From assembly GCA_002383605.1 (NCBI GenBank), contig DFYK01000062.1, forward strand, positions 6,548 through 34,343: a DNA stretch of 27,796 nucleotides, written 5' to 3'. Below the pieces are notes generated by a model. That model saw only the letters and a list, made by a program, of their open reading frames with translations. It did no database searches and was not told the origin of the DNA. Made by a program: the position numbers and the translations under genes. Within the stretch, counting starts at the first letter, position 1, and every line of letters starts with the position of its first letter. This DNA is from Proteiniphilum sp. UBA4084. GTDB lineage: Bacteria > Bacteroidota > Bacteroidia > Bacteroidales > Dysgonomonadaceae. Positions 14,687 through 23,075 of the stretch are shown piece by piece.

Positions 14687-16945
14687 ATGAAAAGATTTGC
14701 AGAAAGCATAGTAAAAAACAGATGGCTCATAATAGCTACAGTTTTTGCATTAACCATTTTCTTTGGTTCTCAACTAAGAAATTTGCACATAAATTCCGAT
14801 ATAATAAGCTCTTTACCCGATGATGACCCTGCTGCCATACTTTATAAAGAAATAGGCACACAGTTTGGCGGAAACGATATGGGAATGATTGTACTGGAAA
14901 CTGACAATGTTTTTACAGCAGAAGTTATCAGGGGTATTAAACAAATTACAGATAGCATCAAATATACCCATGGTGTTTCTACTGTAACAAGTTTAACTAA
15001 TATTCTCGATATCAAAAGCTCTGAATGGGGCATTGAAATCGGAAAGCTGGTGGATGAATACGACCTCCCAGTTGCAGCATCGCAGCTAGACAGCCTGAAA
15101 GAATATGTTTTCTCAAAAGACCTGTATAAAGGGGCTATCGTTTCCGATGATGGAACAGCAACTGCAATACTTTTTACACTTCTTCCTGATGGCGATAAAC
15201 AGGAAGTTGCCAAAGAAATTAAGTCTAAAATTGAAAAGTTGAACCTGCCTGAAAAACTATACTATGGTGGCCTGCCCATGATGATGAACGACATTAACGA
15301 TTTGATTGTTTCGGATATCATTTGGCTAATACCTATTGTTTTTCTCATTATATCCATAGTTTTATTGTTAAGCTTCAAATCCTTACGTGGCGTTATGTTA
15401 CCATTGCTTACAGCAGGCCTGGCGGTGATTTGGACAATGGGCTTAATGTCTGTACTGGGTTACGAGCTAACCATTATTTCCAATATAATACCCGTTGTGC
15501 TGCTTGCCGTAGGAAGTGCGTATACCATACATGTGCTCAACAGTATTAACCACAATAAACTTGCAGACAGAAAACAGGCATTACTTCAAGCACTTGGATA
15601 TATTCTCGTACCTGTAATACTGGCAGCAGTAACCACAGCCATCGGGTTTGTATCATTTGTTTTTGGAGCATACCTCACCATGATAAAAGATTTCGGAATA
15701 TTTACTGCGGTGGGCACTCTAATTGCTTTAATACTTTCCTTGTTTTTTGTTCCCGCACTTATATCGGGTTTATCGATGTATAGTAAAAAAAGTGCTATCG
15801 AAAACGAAGATAAGGAAACCATATTAACCCATAAAATCCTGCTGCCCTTGGTAAAAGTCTTGTTTAAACATCCCAAATATACCCTAACAGGCTGGGTAAT
15901 ACTATTGATAATTTGCATAGGCGGCATTTTTGTGATAAAAACAAGTGTTAACATGGCCGACTATTTTAAGCAGGATAATCCTACACGGATTTCCGAAGAT
16001 GTTATGCAGAAAAAATTCGGAGGTTCGTTACCTGTGTTTGTTGTATTTGAAGGCGATTTGCAAAGTCCTGAGGTTTTGAAAATGATGATTAAAACCGAAC
16101 ATTTCATGAAGGAAGACCCAAATATAAAAATAACACAATCGGTAGCCGACCTCATTGAACAAATGAACGATGCCATGGGCGAGGGTAAAAAAATTCCCGA
16201 CGACAAGGCAAAAATAGAACAATTGTGGTTTTTGCTTGATGGACAGGAAGTGATGCCACAATTAGTGAAAGATGACCTTACCAAAGGTATCATCCAGTCG
16301 AAATTTGCATCGGTTGACAGTAAAGAACTAGAATTGTTTACCGCTAAAATGAACCGGTTCATCGAGGAAAATCAAAATGAACATTATACAATTAAGCTGA
16401 CAGGCATGCCTTCTGTTTATGTTAAGTTAAACAACAGTTTGATAAGTAGCCAGTATAGTAGCTTATTTATAGCCATTATTATGGTTATAATAATTGTGGG
16501 CTTTATTTTACGCTCTGCTGCAAAAGGGATTTTTGCGGCCATACCTGTTATTGCCACAATTATAGTGCTATTCGGATTCATGGGAATAACCGGCATTCCT
16601 CTCGATATTGCTACCGTGCTTGTTGCCAGTATTGCCTTAGGTATCGGTATCGATTATTCCATCCACGTAATTACCGGTTTTAATAATCATCTGATAACCC
16701 ATGGAGATGCTGAAAGGGCAATCGAAGAAACCATGTTATATAGTGGAAAGGCGGTAATTATCAACGTCATTTCGGTATCTGCGGGATTCTTGGTCCTTCT
16801 GTTTTCACAAATAGTTCCCTTGCAAAATTTCGGGCTGCTGGTTGCCATTAGCATGTTTGGCTCCGGGTTTGGAGCTTTAACGTTGCTGCCGGTTATTTTG
16901 ATACTTGTGAACAGAAAACGTAAAATAACAGCAAATAATCATTAA
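14687..16945 (+). CDS. RND-superfamily (MMPL-type) lipid exporter
   Basis: The 752-residue inner-membrane protein has the 12-TM RND layout in two repeats. TM1 is at about 12-28, followed by a periplasmic loop (about 30-200) and TM2-6 at about 205-365. TM7 is near 400-420, followed by a second loop (about 420-590) and TM8-12 at about 590-745. The hallmark IALGIGIDYSIHVI lies in the TM10 region, with the charged and aromatic residues usual for proton coupling in MMPL and HpnN-like exporters. At this length it belongs to the shorter 'predicted exporter' class, which moves lipids rather than drugs. It is followed 18 nt later by a LolA-like gene and further on by a beta-barrel gene, giving a complete inner-to-outer membrane path. 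Confidence 0.93.
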   Translation: MKRFAESIVKNRWLIIATVFALTIFFGSQLRNLHINSDIISSLPDDDPAAILYKEIGTQFGGNDMGMIVLETDNVFTAEVIRGIKQITDSIKYTHGVSTVTSLTNILDIKSSEWGIEIGKLVDEYDLPVAASQLDSLKEYVFSKDLYKGAIVSDDGTATAILFTLLPDGDKQEVAKEIKSKIEKLNLPEKLYYGGLPMMMNDINDLIVSDIIWLIPIVFLIISIVLLLSFKSLRGVMLPLLTAGLAVIWTMGLMSVLGYELTIISNIIPVVLLAVGSAYTIHVLNSINHNKLADRKQALLQALGYILVPVILAAVTTAIGFVSFVFGAYLTMIKDFGIFTAVGTLIALILSLFFVPALISGLSMYSKKSAIENEDKETILTHKILLPLVKVLFKHPKYTLTGWVILLIICIGGIFVIKTSVNMADYFKQDNPTRISEDVMQKKFGGSLPVFVVFEGDLQSPEVLKMMIKTEHFMKEDPNIKITQSVADLIEQMNDAMGEGKKIPDDKAKIEQLWFLLDGQEVMPQLVKDDLTKGIIQSKFASVDSKELELFTAKMNRFIEENQNEHYTIKLTGMPSVYVKLNNSLISSQYSSLFIAIIMVIIIVGFILRSAAKGIFAAIPVIATIIVLFGFMGITGIPLDIATVLVASIALGIGIDYSIHVITGFNNHLITHGDAERAIEETMLYSGKAVIINVISVSAGFLVLLFSQIVPLQNFGLLVAISMFGSGFGALTLLPVILILVNRKRKITANNH

Positions 16946-16963
16946 TAATTAAATTCTACAATT

Positions 16964-17698
16964 ATGAAATCAATTTTGAGAACAGCGGTTTTGGCCGCAT
17001 TTATCGGTGCAGGAAGCATCTTTTCAGTAAATGCACAGGATGCAGCAACTATTTTGAAAAACATGGACAATGTGATGTACTCGCCCAAAGACATTAACGG
17101 GAAAAATAAGATTATTCTTATTGACAAGAACGGAAAAGAGGAAGTAAGGGAAGCTACTGTGCAACAGAAAGGCACTGATAAGCGTATGTTCCGGTTCACT
17201 GCCCCTGCCTCACAAGCCGGAATTTCGGTTTTATCGTTGCCAAACGATGTCATGTACCTGTATCTACCCGCCTTTGGCAAAGAAAGAAGAATTGCATCGA
17301 GCGCAAAAAACCAGAACTTTGCCGGCACCGATTTTTCTTATGACGATATGGAATCGGTCCTTTTTTCGGCAAAGTACACGCCCAAACTGTTAAAAACAGA
17401 GTCAAATGTTTTCGTTCTTGAACTCACCCCTAAAGGAAAATCTGATTACTCAAAAGTAATTGTACATATCAATAAAGCAAACTTTTACCCCGAGTTAATG
17501 GAGTACTATGACAAGGGCGGCAATAAGGTAAAAGAAGCCAAATACACATTCAATAAAATTGGTAATTACTGGAATGCCTCTGAAATTAAAATGACCGACT
17601 TAAAGAAAAACCATTCAACCAAAATGCAAATGTCGGATGTAAAGTACGACACTGGTCTTTCGGATGATGATTTTACGGTAAGAAAACTGGTACAATAA
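16964..17698 (+). CDS. Periplasmic LolA-like (outer membrane lipoprotein-sorting type) carrier
   Basis: The 244-residue protein has a signal peptide ending SVNAQ (about 1-24). The mature part is the COG2834/LolA_like type: DAATILKNMDNVMYSPKDI at the start, MFRFTAPASQAGISVLSL, DVMYLYLPAFGKERRIASSA, and FAGTDFSYDDMES, a block seen in relatives that accompany RND exporters. LolA folds are half-open beta-barrels with a lipid-binding cavity. Alone it could be mistaken for LolA of lipoprotein sorting, but the RND partner and the barrel further along suggest it carries the operon's own lipid across the periplasm. Confidence 0.88.
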   Translation: MKSILRTAVLAAFIGAGSIFSVNAQDAATILKNMDNVMYSPKDINGKNKIILIDKNGKEEVREATVQQKGTDKRMFRFTAPASQAGISVLSLPNDVMYLYLPAFGKERRIASSAKNQNFAGTDFSYDDMESVLFSAKYTPKLLKTESNVFVLELTPKGKSDYSKVIVHINKANFYPELMEYYDKGGNKVKEAKYTFNKIGNYWNASEIKMTDLKKNHSTKMQMSDVKYDTGLSDDDFTVRKLVQ

Positions 17699-17729
17699 AA
17701 AAATAATAAACAACTGACAAAAATTCATG

Positions 17730-17759
17730 ATGAATAAAAAAAATAACCCCGTTGTATGA
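17730..17759 (+). CDS. Nine-codon open frame overlapping the KAS III start
   Basis: MNKKNNPVV then TGA, with an ATGA overlap to the KAS III start at 17756 (one more in-frame ATG lies at 17727). The ATGA coupling style is the same as between other genes of this operon. It may be a leader peptide that delivers ribosomes to the KAS III gene, or the collapsed remains of a deleted gene. There is no independent evidence that it is translated. Confidence 0.25.
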   Translation: MNKKNNPVV

Positions 17760-18703
17760 TAATAAATTTTGTAACTGATTACCTGCCAGACATGGTAGTA
17801 TCAAACGATTACTTTTTTGATAATTACGGCATTGCCAGTGATGCGATAATTGCCAAAAGCGGAATAAAGCAACGAAGGCGTACAATGCCTGACGAGAACA
17901 CAAATACTATGGCAATTAAGGCTGTAAAGAATGTTCTCAATAAACTGCCGTACAGTCTTAACGAAATTGACTTAATTATTGGCGCAACATACACACCTTA
18001 CGATACGGTTGGCACACTTGCCCATGCTGTTCAGGCATATTTTAAAATGGAAAGAGCCAAAAGCTTTACCATTGACTCGGCATGTTCATCTTTTCTAAAC
18101 GCCCTTGAAATAGCCGATTGTTTTTTAAAGGTTCGTAAAGCAAACAAAGTATTAATTGTTGTTTCTGAGCAGAATAGTCTGTATAACGACTACTCCGACC
18201 CTAAATCCGGCTTTTTATGGGGCGATGGTGCAGCAGCAATCATTGTTTCAAACGAAAGGTATTCTGATAATGATTTTGAAATTATTGATATTAATACCAC
18301 TGGTTTAGGGCATATCGGTAAAAGCATCGAAGGAGTATACCTTAAACCGTATAATGGTGGGTTAAAAATGCCTTTTGGCAAAGATGTTTTTCAATTTGCC
18401 TGTAAATATATGATACAAGAAACAGAACATATTTTAAATAAAAATAGCATTGCTGTCAACCAGTTGAACTATTTTATTCCACATCAGGCAAACGCGAGAA
18501 TAACTGATTATGTAACACGGGGACTAAATTTGGATTCTTCACGTGTGTTGTCAAATATCGAATTTTGCGGTAACACAGGCTCTGCCAGTACTCCAATTGT
18601 ATTGTCACAAAATAAACACAAATTCAGGAGTAACGACATAATTGTAATTTCTGTTTTTGGTGGTGGGTATTCAAGCGGGGCTGTTTTACTAAAAAAATTA
18701 TGA
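17756..18703 (+). CDS. 3-oxoacyl-ACP synthase III (KAS III/FabH-like)
   Basis: The 315-residue enzyme keeps the full thiolase-fold catalytic triad: Cys110 in IDSACSSFLNA, His243 in FIPHQANARI and Asn273 in CGNTGSAS, almost the same numbering as E. coli FabH. FLWGDGAAAIIV and the C-terminal FGGGYSSGAVLLKKL are also typical. It condenses an acyl-CoA or acyl primer with a malonyl-ACP unit in the cytoplasm. No acyl carrier protein, dehydratase or KAS II gene lies in the operon, so it either borrows housekeeping fatty-acid parts or makes a single condensation, for example a beta-keto lipid reduced by the SDR two genes on. Confidence 0.92.
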   Translation: MIINFVTDYLPDMVVSNDYFFDNYGIASDAIIAKSGIKQRRRTMPDENTNTMAIKAVKNVLNKLPYSLNEIDLIIGATYTPYDTVGTLAHAVQAYFKMERAKSFTIDSACSSFLNALEIADCFLKVRKANKVLIVVSEQNSLYNDYSDPKSGFLWGDGAAAIIVSNERYSDNDFEIIDINTTGLGHIGKSIEGVYLKPYNGGLKMPFGKDVFQFACKYMIQETEHILNKNSIAVNQLNYFIPHQANARITDYVTRGLNLDSSRVLSNIEFCGNTGSASTPIVLSQNKHKFRSNDIIVISVFGGGYSSGAVLLKKL

Positions 18704-18710
18704 AAATCCC

Positions 18711-19322
18711 ATGAAAGAAAAACTAAAAAATATCTTTTTCAAGTTTTGGTACTGGTATGTAAGTGCCATTGATAAAAACGCTGAGAATATTTTCATGAAT
18801 TATGGCTACTCAAAAGATAACCAGAACGGTATTGGATTGAATAAGAAAGCAATTAAGTTTTGTAATAAGAAATATTCATCTGAAAACATTAAGTTTTTTC
18901 GAGCAGATGCACAAAAATTAAACTTTGAGGACAATGCTTTTGATGTGGTAATTAACATTGAGCCACCGCACCGCTACTCAAAAGTAGATTTATTCCTGAG
19001 TGAAGTATATCGCGTTTTAAAACCAGGAGGCGTTTTACTCTTTTTACTCTTTGCTGATTTTGGGAATCAGTATGATTTAAGAAAGTTAAACCGGCAATTT
19101 AAAAACATGTGTTTTAAACGCTTAAATAATAGAGTAATTACGAAAAATGTTGTAGAAGCCCTAAAATTATCAACTCCAAATAGGGAAGAATTAGTGAGAA
19201 AACTGCTGCCAAAATTTCTCCAAAATTTAGGTAGAAATTTTGCAGCAACAGAAGGCACAATAACTTACAATAAATTTTTGACAAGCGAATTTGAATATGT
19301 TTTTTATGTACTGTTAAAGTAA
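18711..19322 (+). pseudogene. Class I SAM methyltransferase-like protein lacking the SAM-binding motif I
   Basis: The 203-residue frame resembles the Methyltransf_11 type related to sterol and phthiotriol methyltransferases: N-terminal IDKNAENIFMNYGYS, then FFRADAQKLNFEDNAFDVVI and SEVYRVLKPGGVLLF. Relatives carry about 50 residues between the MNYGYS region and the 'GxDLSxxAI' strand, including the Gly-rich VLEVGCGRGG loop. Here residues 37-44 jump directly from DNQNG to IGLNKK, and the ribose-binding Asp of that strand is Gly42. The normal NVESSH motif reads NIEPPH. The frame is intact, but SAM binding looks lost. I call it a degenerate gene; the comparison is from memory of the family. Confidence 0.65.
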
Positions 19323-19375
19323 TTTTTTTCAATAACCTGACTTAAAAACGATGTTAGACTAATGAGATTGACGAA

Positions 19376-20497
19376 ATGGGATTAATAATCAAAGCAATAT
19401 CAACGAAGAAAGAGTTAAGAGAATTTATCAAATTTCCTGATAGCTTGTACTCAGGTAATAAGTTATATGTTCCTGCTATACATTCAAGTGAACTATCTAC
19501 ACTTTCAGTGGATAAAAACCCTGCTTTTGAATTTTGCAAGGCAAAATATTGGTTAGCAGTAAAGGATGGGGTAACAGTTGGAAGAATAGCTGGAATCATA
19601 AACGACAGGTACAACGAAAAATACAAAGTTAAATATGCAAGGTTTGGATGGTTGGACTTTGTAGATGATAAAAAGGTATTAATAGAATTGTTTCAAGCTG
19701 CTAGAAGGTGGGCATTAAGCCAAAAGATGGAATACATACACGGGCCACTTGGATTTTCCTCATTTGATCCTTCAGGTATTCTGATTGAAGGGTTTGATGA
19801 GATGCCTACTTCATTTGCTCACTACAATTTTCCGTATTACCCAAAATTAATTGAAGAATTGGGATATAAAAAGGACGTAGATTGGGTTGAATATAATGTT
19901 AAAGTACCCAAAACGGTGCCTGAAAAATTTCTAAAAGGGGCTGAATTGGTAAAACAAAGGCACAATTTACATAGTACAGTAATCAGAAATAAAAAAGATT
20001 TACTGAAATATTCCGATGATGTGTTTAACCTTATAAACGCCGAATACAATGGGCTTTATGCTTTCGCTGAGTTATCATACAAACAAATAGAGGTGCTTAA
20101 AGAGCAGTTTATCTCATATCTCAAGCCCGAGTTTGTATCAATTATTTTGAATTCATCAAATGAAGTGGTAGCATTCGGAATTACCATACCGTCTCTTTCA
20201 AAAGCACAGCAAAAGGCAAAAGGCAGGCTATTCCCATTTGGATTCATGCAAATAAAGCAGGCATTACAAACAAATGACACTGCAGATTTACTACTCATTG
20301 CTGTAAGAAAGGACTATCAGAATAAAGGTGTTAATGGAATTATTTTTAATGAAATCATTTCAGCGTTCATTAAAAATGGAATTACGAATATTGAAACCAC
20401 CCGAAACCTTGAAACCAACCAGAATATTAATAATTTATGGAATAAATTTGAAAGCAGACAGCACAAAAGAAGCAGGTGTTATTTTAAGCAATTGTAG
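19376..20497 (+). CDS. GNAT-like acyltransferase-fold protein, about 370 aa
   Basis: The 373-residue protein matches a Bacteroidota family usually annotated as hypothetical or GNAT acetyltransferase. A first half (about 1-150) contains LYVPAIHSSELSTLSVDKNP and WLAVKDGVTVGRIAGIINDR, a GNAT-like beta hairpin; HGPLGFSSFDPSGILIEGFD is the most conserved block. A second half (about 200-373) has ISYLKPEFVSIILNSSNEVV, then LLLIAVRKDYQNKGVNGIIF, which resembles the acyl-CoA pyrophosphate loop (Q/RxxGxG/A region). It ends in the typical HKRSRCYFKQL. Substrate unknown; N-acylation of an amine head group is possible because GNAT proteins such as GlsB do this in Bacteroides. Two nt separate it from the SDR gene. 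Confidence 0.75.
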   Translation: MGLIIKAISTKKELREFIKFPDSLYSGNKLYVPAIHSSELSTLSVDKNPAFEFCKAKYWLAVKDGVTVGRIAGIINDRYNEKYKVKYARFGWLDFVDDKKVLIELFQAARRWALSQKMEYIHGPLGFSSFDPSGILIEGFDEMPTSFAHYNFPYYPKLIEELGYKKDVDWVEYNVKVPKTVPEKFLKGAELVKQRHNLHSTVIRNKKDLLKYSDDVFNLINAEYNGLYAFAELSYKQIEVLKEQFISYLKPEFVSIILNSSNEVVAFGITIPSLSKAQQKAKGRLFPFGFMQIKQALQTNDTADLLLIAVRKDYQNKGVNGIIFNEIISAFIKNGITNIETTRNLETNQNINNLWNKFESRQHKRSRCYFKQL

Positions 20498-20499
20498 CA

Positions 20500-21324
20500 A
20501 TGAACAGAAAATTGAAAAAAATCAATGGTAAGGTTGTAATAATAACCGGTGCTTCTTCGGGCATTGGTAAAGCATTGGCTTTTGAATTTGCTGATAATGG
20601 AGCATTGGTTGTTCTGGCTGCCCGAAGAGAAAATGAATTAAAAAAAGTTGAAGCAGAAATTAAGAGCCGTGGAGGTGAAGCATACGCTGTAAAAACAGAT
20701 GTTAAGAATATTGATGACTGTAAAGATTTAGTTGATAAGACCATTGAAAAATACGGAAAAATTGATGTACTTATAAACAATGCAGGTATTTCTATGAGGG
20801 CAAATTTCGAGGATTTAGACTTGAGTGTTATTAAAGAATTAATGGACACGAATTTTTACGGGGCTGTTTACTGTACAAAGTATGCTTTACCCTATTTGCT
20901 GGAACAAAAAGGAACTTTAATAGCTATTTCATCCATTTCGGGGCTAGCACCCTTACCGGGGAGAACTGGTTACTGCGCCTCAAAATATGCAATAGATGGT
21001 TTTTTTAACACGCTACGTCTTGAAAACATTAAGAAAGGACTGAATGTTTTGGTTGTTCATCCGGGTTTTACATCCTCAAATATACGAAAAACGGCTTTAA
21101 ATAAACTCGGATTGCCACAAATCGAAACTCCAAGGGATGAAGATAAGATGATGCCTTCCAAAGAAGTTGCCAGGATTATAGTGAAAGCAACTTTAAACCG
21201 AAAACGAGATTTGATTTTGACTCTTCAGGGTAAACTTACCGTTTGGCTATATAAAAATTTCCCCGGTATGACGGATAGGATAATTTTACATGAAATGGCT
21301 AAAGAACCCGATTCACCCTTTTAA
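20500..21324 (+). CDS. Short-chain dehydrogenase/reductase
   Basis: The 274-residue classical SDR has the nucleotide motif TGASSGIG at 16-23, NNAG at 93-96, catalytic Ser145 (ISSISG), and Tyr158-Lys162 in YCASK. The pattern S-x12-Y-x3-K is complete, so it should be active. Arg42-Arg43 (LAARREN) after the second strand favours NADP(H). Family members include 3-ketoacyl reductases and ketosphinganine or acyl-dihydroxyacetone-phosphate reductases. After a KAS III gene, reduction of a beta-keto acyl product is the simplest role. The C-terminus (TVWLYKNFPGMTDRIILHEM) is amphipathic, compatible with membrane association. Confidence 0.93.
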   Translation: MNRKLKKINGKVVIITGASSGIGKALAFEFADNGALVVLAARRENELKKVEAEIKSRGGEAYAVKTDVKNIDDCKDLVDKTIEKYGKIDVLINNAGISMRANFEDLDLSVIKELMDTNFYGAVYCTKYALPYLLEQKGTLIAISSISGLAPLPGRTGYCASKYAIDGFFNTLRLENIKKGLNVLVVHPGFTSSNIRKTALNKLGLPQIETPRDEDKMMPSKEVARIIVKATLNRKRDLILTLQGKLTVWLYKNFPGMTDRIILHEMAKEPDSPF

Positions 21325-21348
21325 AATAATTAAAAAAAGCACCGTAAC

Positions 21349-21903
21349 ATGAAAGCAATTTCAAGATATATATTAGTTAATCTGTTTGGTTGGAGAATAG
21401 TTGGTGAATTTCCTGACATTAAAAAGTCTGTTATAATATTTGCGCCACACACAAGCTACTGGGATGGCTTTTATGGAAAGCTATATATGATGCAGTTAGG
21501 AATTAATTACAAATTTCTTTCAAAAAAAGAATTTTTCAAATTTCCGTTGAAATACTTTTTCAAAATTTTTGGTTCAATTCCAGTGGATAGTACAAAAGAC
21601 TTTATTGATTATATAGCCGGATTATTTAACAATAGCAAAGAGCTACATATTGTGTTATCACCGGAAGGACATTTGGCAAAAGTCACACGTTGGAAAAAAG
21701 GATTTTACTATATGGCAACTAGAGCAAATGTTCAAATTATTGTTGGATACATTGATTATAAGAAGAAAGAAATCGGGATTAAAAAAGTGATTTACAATCC
21801 AACAGATATTTATATAGTTAGAAAAGAGATTGCTCAACTGTATTCTGATGTTACCGCAAAATATCCTGACAAATTTTCAATTGACCAAAGTACAAATATA
21901 TGA
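21349..21903 (+). CDS. Small PlsC-like lysophospholipid acyltransferase
   Basis: The 184-residue protein belongs to the short LPLAT type. The catalytic HX4D motif is His34-TSYW-Asp39 in FAPHTSYWDG; the phosphate-binding block appears as LSPEGHL (Pro105-Glu106-Gly107) instead of the usual PEGTR. An N-terminal hydrophobic helix and a basic surface (KKEFFKFPLKYFFKIFG) suggest inner-membrane association. It would transfer an acyl chain from acyl-ACP or acyl-CoA to a lipid hydroxyl. The stop overlaps the patatin gene start (ATGA), so the two are translationally coupled. Confidence 0.88.
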   Translation: MKAISRYILVNLFGWRIVGEFPDIKKSVIIFAPHTSYWDGFYGKLYMMQLGINYKFLSKKEFFKFPLKYFFKIFGSIPVDSTKDFIDYIAGLFNNSKELHIVLSPEGHLAKVTRWKKGFYYMATRANVQIIVGYIDYKKKEIGIKKVIYNPTDIYIVRKEIAQLYSDVTAKYPDKFSIDQSTNI

Positions 21904-22769
21904 AGAAATCTGTAGCATTGGTATTATCGAGTGGCGGTTCCCGGGGGCTTGCCCAAATTGGAGTAATCAACGAATTGGAACGGCAGGGTTTTAATATAAC
22001 TTCCGTATCGGGTTCTTCCATAGGAGCAGTTATCGGAGGGCTATACGCCATGGGAAAACTGGAAGAATACGCCAAATGGGTTAGTACCTTTAATATAAGG
22101 GATGTATGGGGGTTCATGGATTTTACCCTGACAATGAATGGGCTCCTAAAGGGTGAACGCGTGTTCGACAAAATGAGAACCTTTATCCCCGATATGAATA
22201 TTGAGGAGATGCAAATTCCTTTTTCTGCCGTTGCCACAGACATAATTAACGAAAAAGAAATGATTTTTACCACTGGCAGCTTTTATGAGGCAGCCCGTGC
22301 ATCGGTTGCCATCCCGGCGGTTTTTACCCCGGTTAAATACAACGATACCATACTTGTTGACGGGGGAGTGCTAAATCCTATTCCTATTGGACATGTAGTC
22401 CGCCAAAGTGAAGATATACTTGTAGTGGTGAACTTATACGGGGAGAAGAAGACTGATGCTCCAAAAGCAGCATCTGAAGAAGAAAAAGGCTACCTGAACG
22501 GGTTGGTGAAAACACTGTCAACGCTAATTTCAACAGGCGATAAGCACAGCTTAGGTTATTACTCGCTGCTGAGCAGGACTTCATCCGTCATGATAGAACG
22601 GAATGCAAAGCTAAACATTGAAAAATACCAACCGGATTTGGTTATTAATATTCCCCACAATTCTGCAAACACCTTTGATTTTCATAAGGCAAAAGAATTG
22701 ATTTTATTGGGCGAAAACGTAACTAAAGAGGCAATACAGAACAGTTCCTTAATTAATAAGACGAAATGA
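21900..22769 (+). CDS. Patatin-like phospholipase/acylhydrolase
   Basis: The 289-residue protein has the full patatin set: oxyanion block LSSGGSRGLAQIGV (about 9-22), nucleophile Ser40 in SGSSIGA (GxSxG), and catalytic Asp154 in DGGVLNPIP. It matches the RssA/YchK-sized bacterial type. Patatins hydrolyse acyl esters of phospholipids or transfer acyl chains. Next to an acyltransferase it may release a lysolipid for re-acylation, a remodelling pair. It overlaps its neighbours by ATGA on both sides (21900-21903 and 22766-22769), which indicates a tight operon. Confidence 0.9.
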   Translation: MKKSVALVLSSGGSRGLAQIGVINELERQGFNITSVSGSSIGAVIGGLYAMGKLEEYAKWVSTFNIRDVWGFMDFTLTMNGLLKGERVFDKMRTFIPDMNIEEMQIPFSAVATDIINEKEMIFTTGSFYEAARASVAIPAVFTPVKYNDTILVDGGVLNPIPIGHVVRQSEDILVVVNLYGEKKTDAPKAASEEEKGYLNGLVKTLSTLISTGDKHSLGYYSLLSRTSSVMIERNAKLNIEKYQPDLVINIPHNSANTFDFHKAKELILLGENVTKEAIQNSSLINKTK

Positions 22770-23075
22770 ATTCAACGGAGGAATACATAAATATTCACAG
22801 ATTAATAAAGGATAGCAACTCAAAGTTTTTAAAAGGGTTTCCATACTTTGTAATCCGTTTGATTAAATTGATTATCAGGCAAAATGAAATAAACCGAATA
22901 CTTAATAAGTACGCTGTTTATGAGGGCATTGACTTTTTGCCGATTGTTGCGGCTGTTCATGTTTTCGGAACCAACCCCAGAAGATATCTGTTGGAATTGG
23001 AAAAAATTTTTGCGTCCGATAAAGATGTGGTCAGGTCTGTTGCAGAGGTTCCAAAGAATTATACCCTCCGGCTAC
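22766..23075 (+). pseudogene. Hemolysin/PlsC-type acyltransferase remnant without HX4D
   Basis: The frame starts at an ATGA overlap and runs 114 codons to a stop at 23110; the recognisable part ends near 23075. Its N-terminus (IHRLIKDSNSKFLKGFPYFV, then IRQNEINRILNKYAVYEGID) matches the start of the roughly 270-residue hemolysin-like lysophospholipid acyltransferases of Bacteroidota. It then jumps from GIDFLP to IVAAVHVFGTNPRRYLLELE, a block that in relatives lies after the HX4D catalytic site. No HX4D exists in any frame here. After about residue 97 the similarity ends. The protein cannot be an active acyltransferase of this type. Confidence 0.6.

Noticed and set aside
20328..20531. 67-codon plus-strand frame at the GNAT-SDR junction
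   Set aside because: It is a frame-shifted reading of the conserved GNAT C-terminus and the SDR start.
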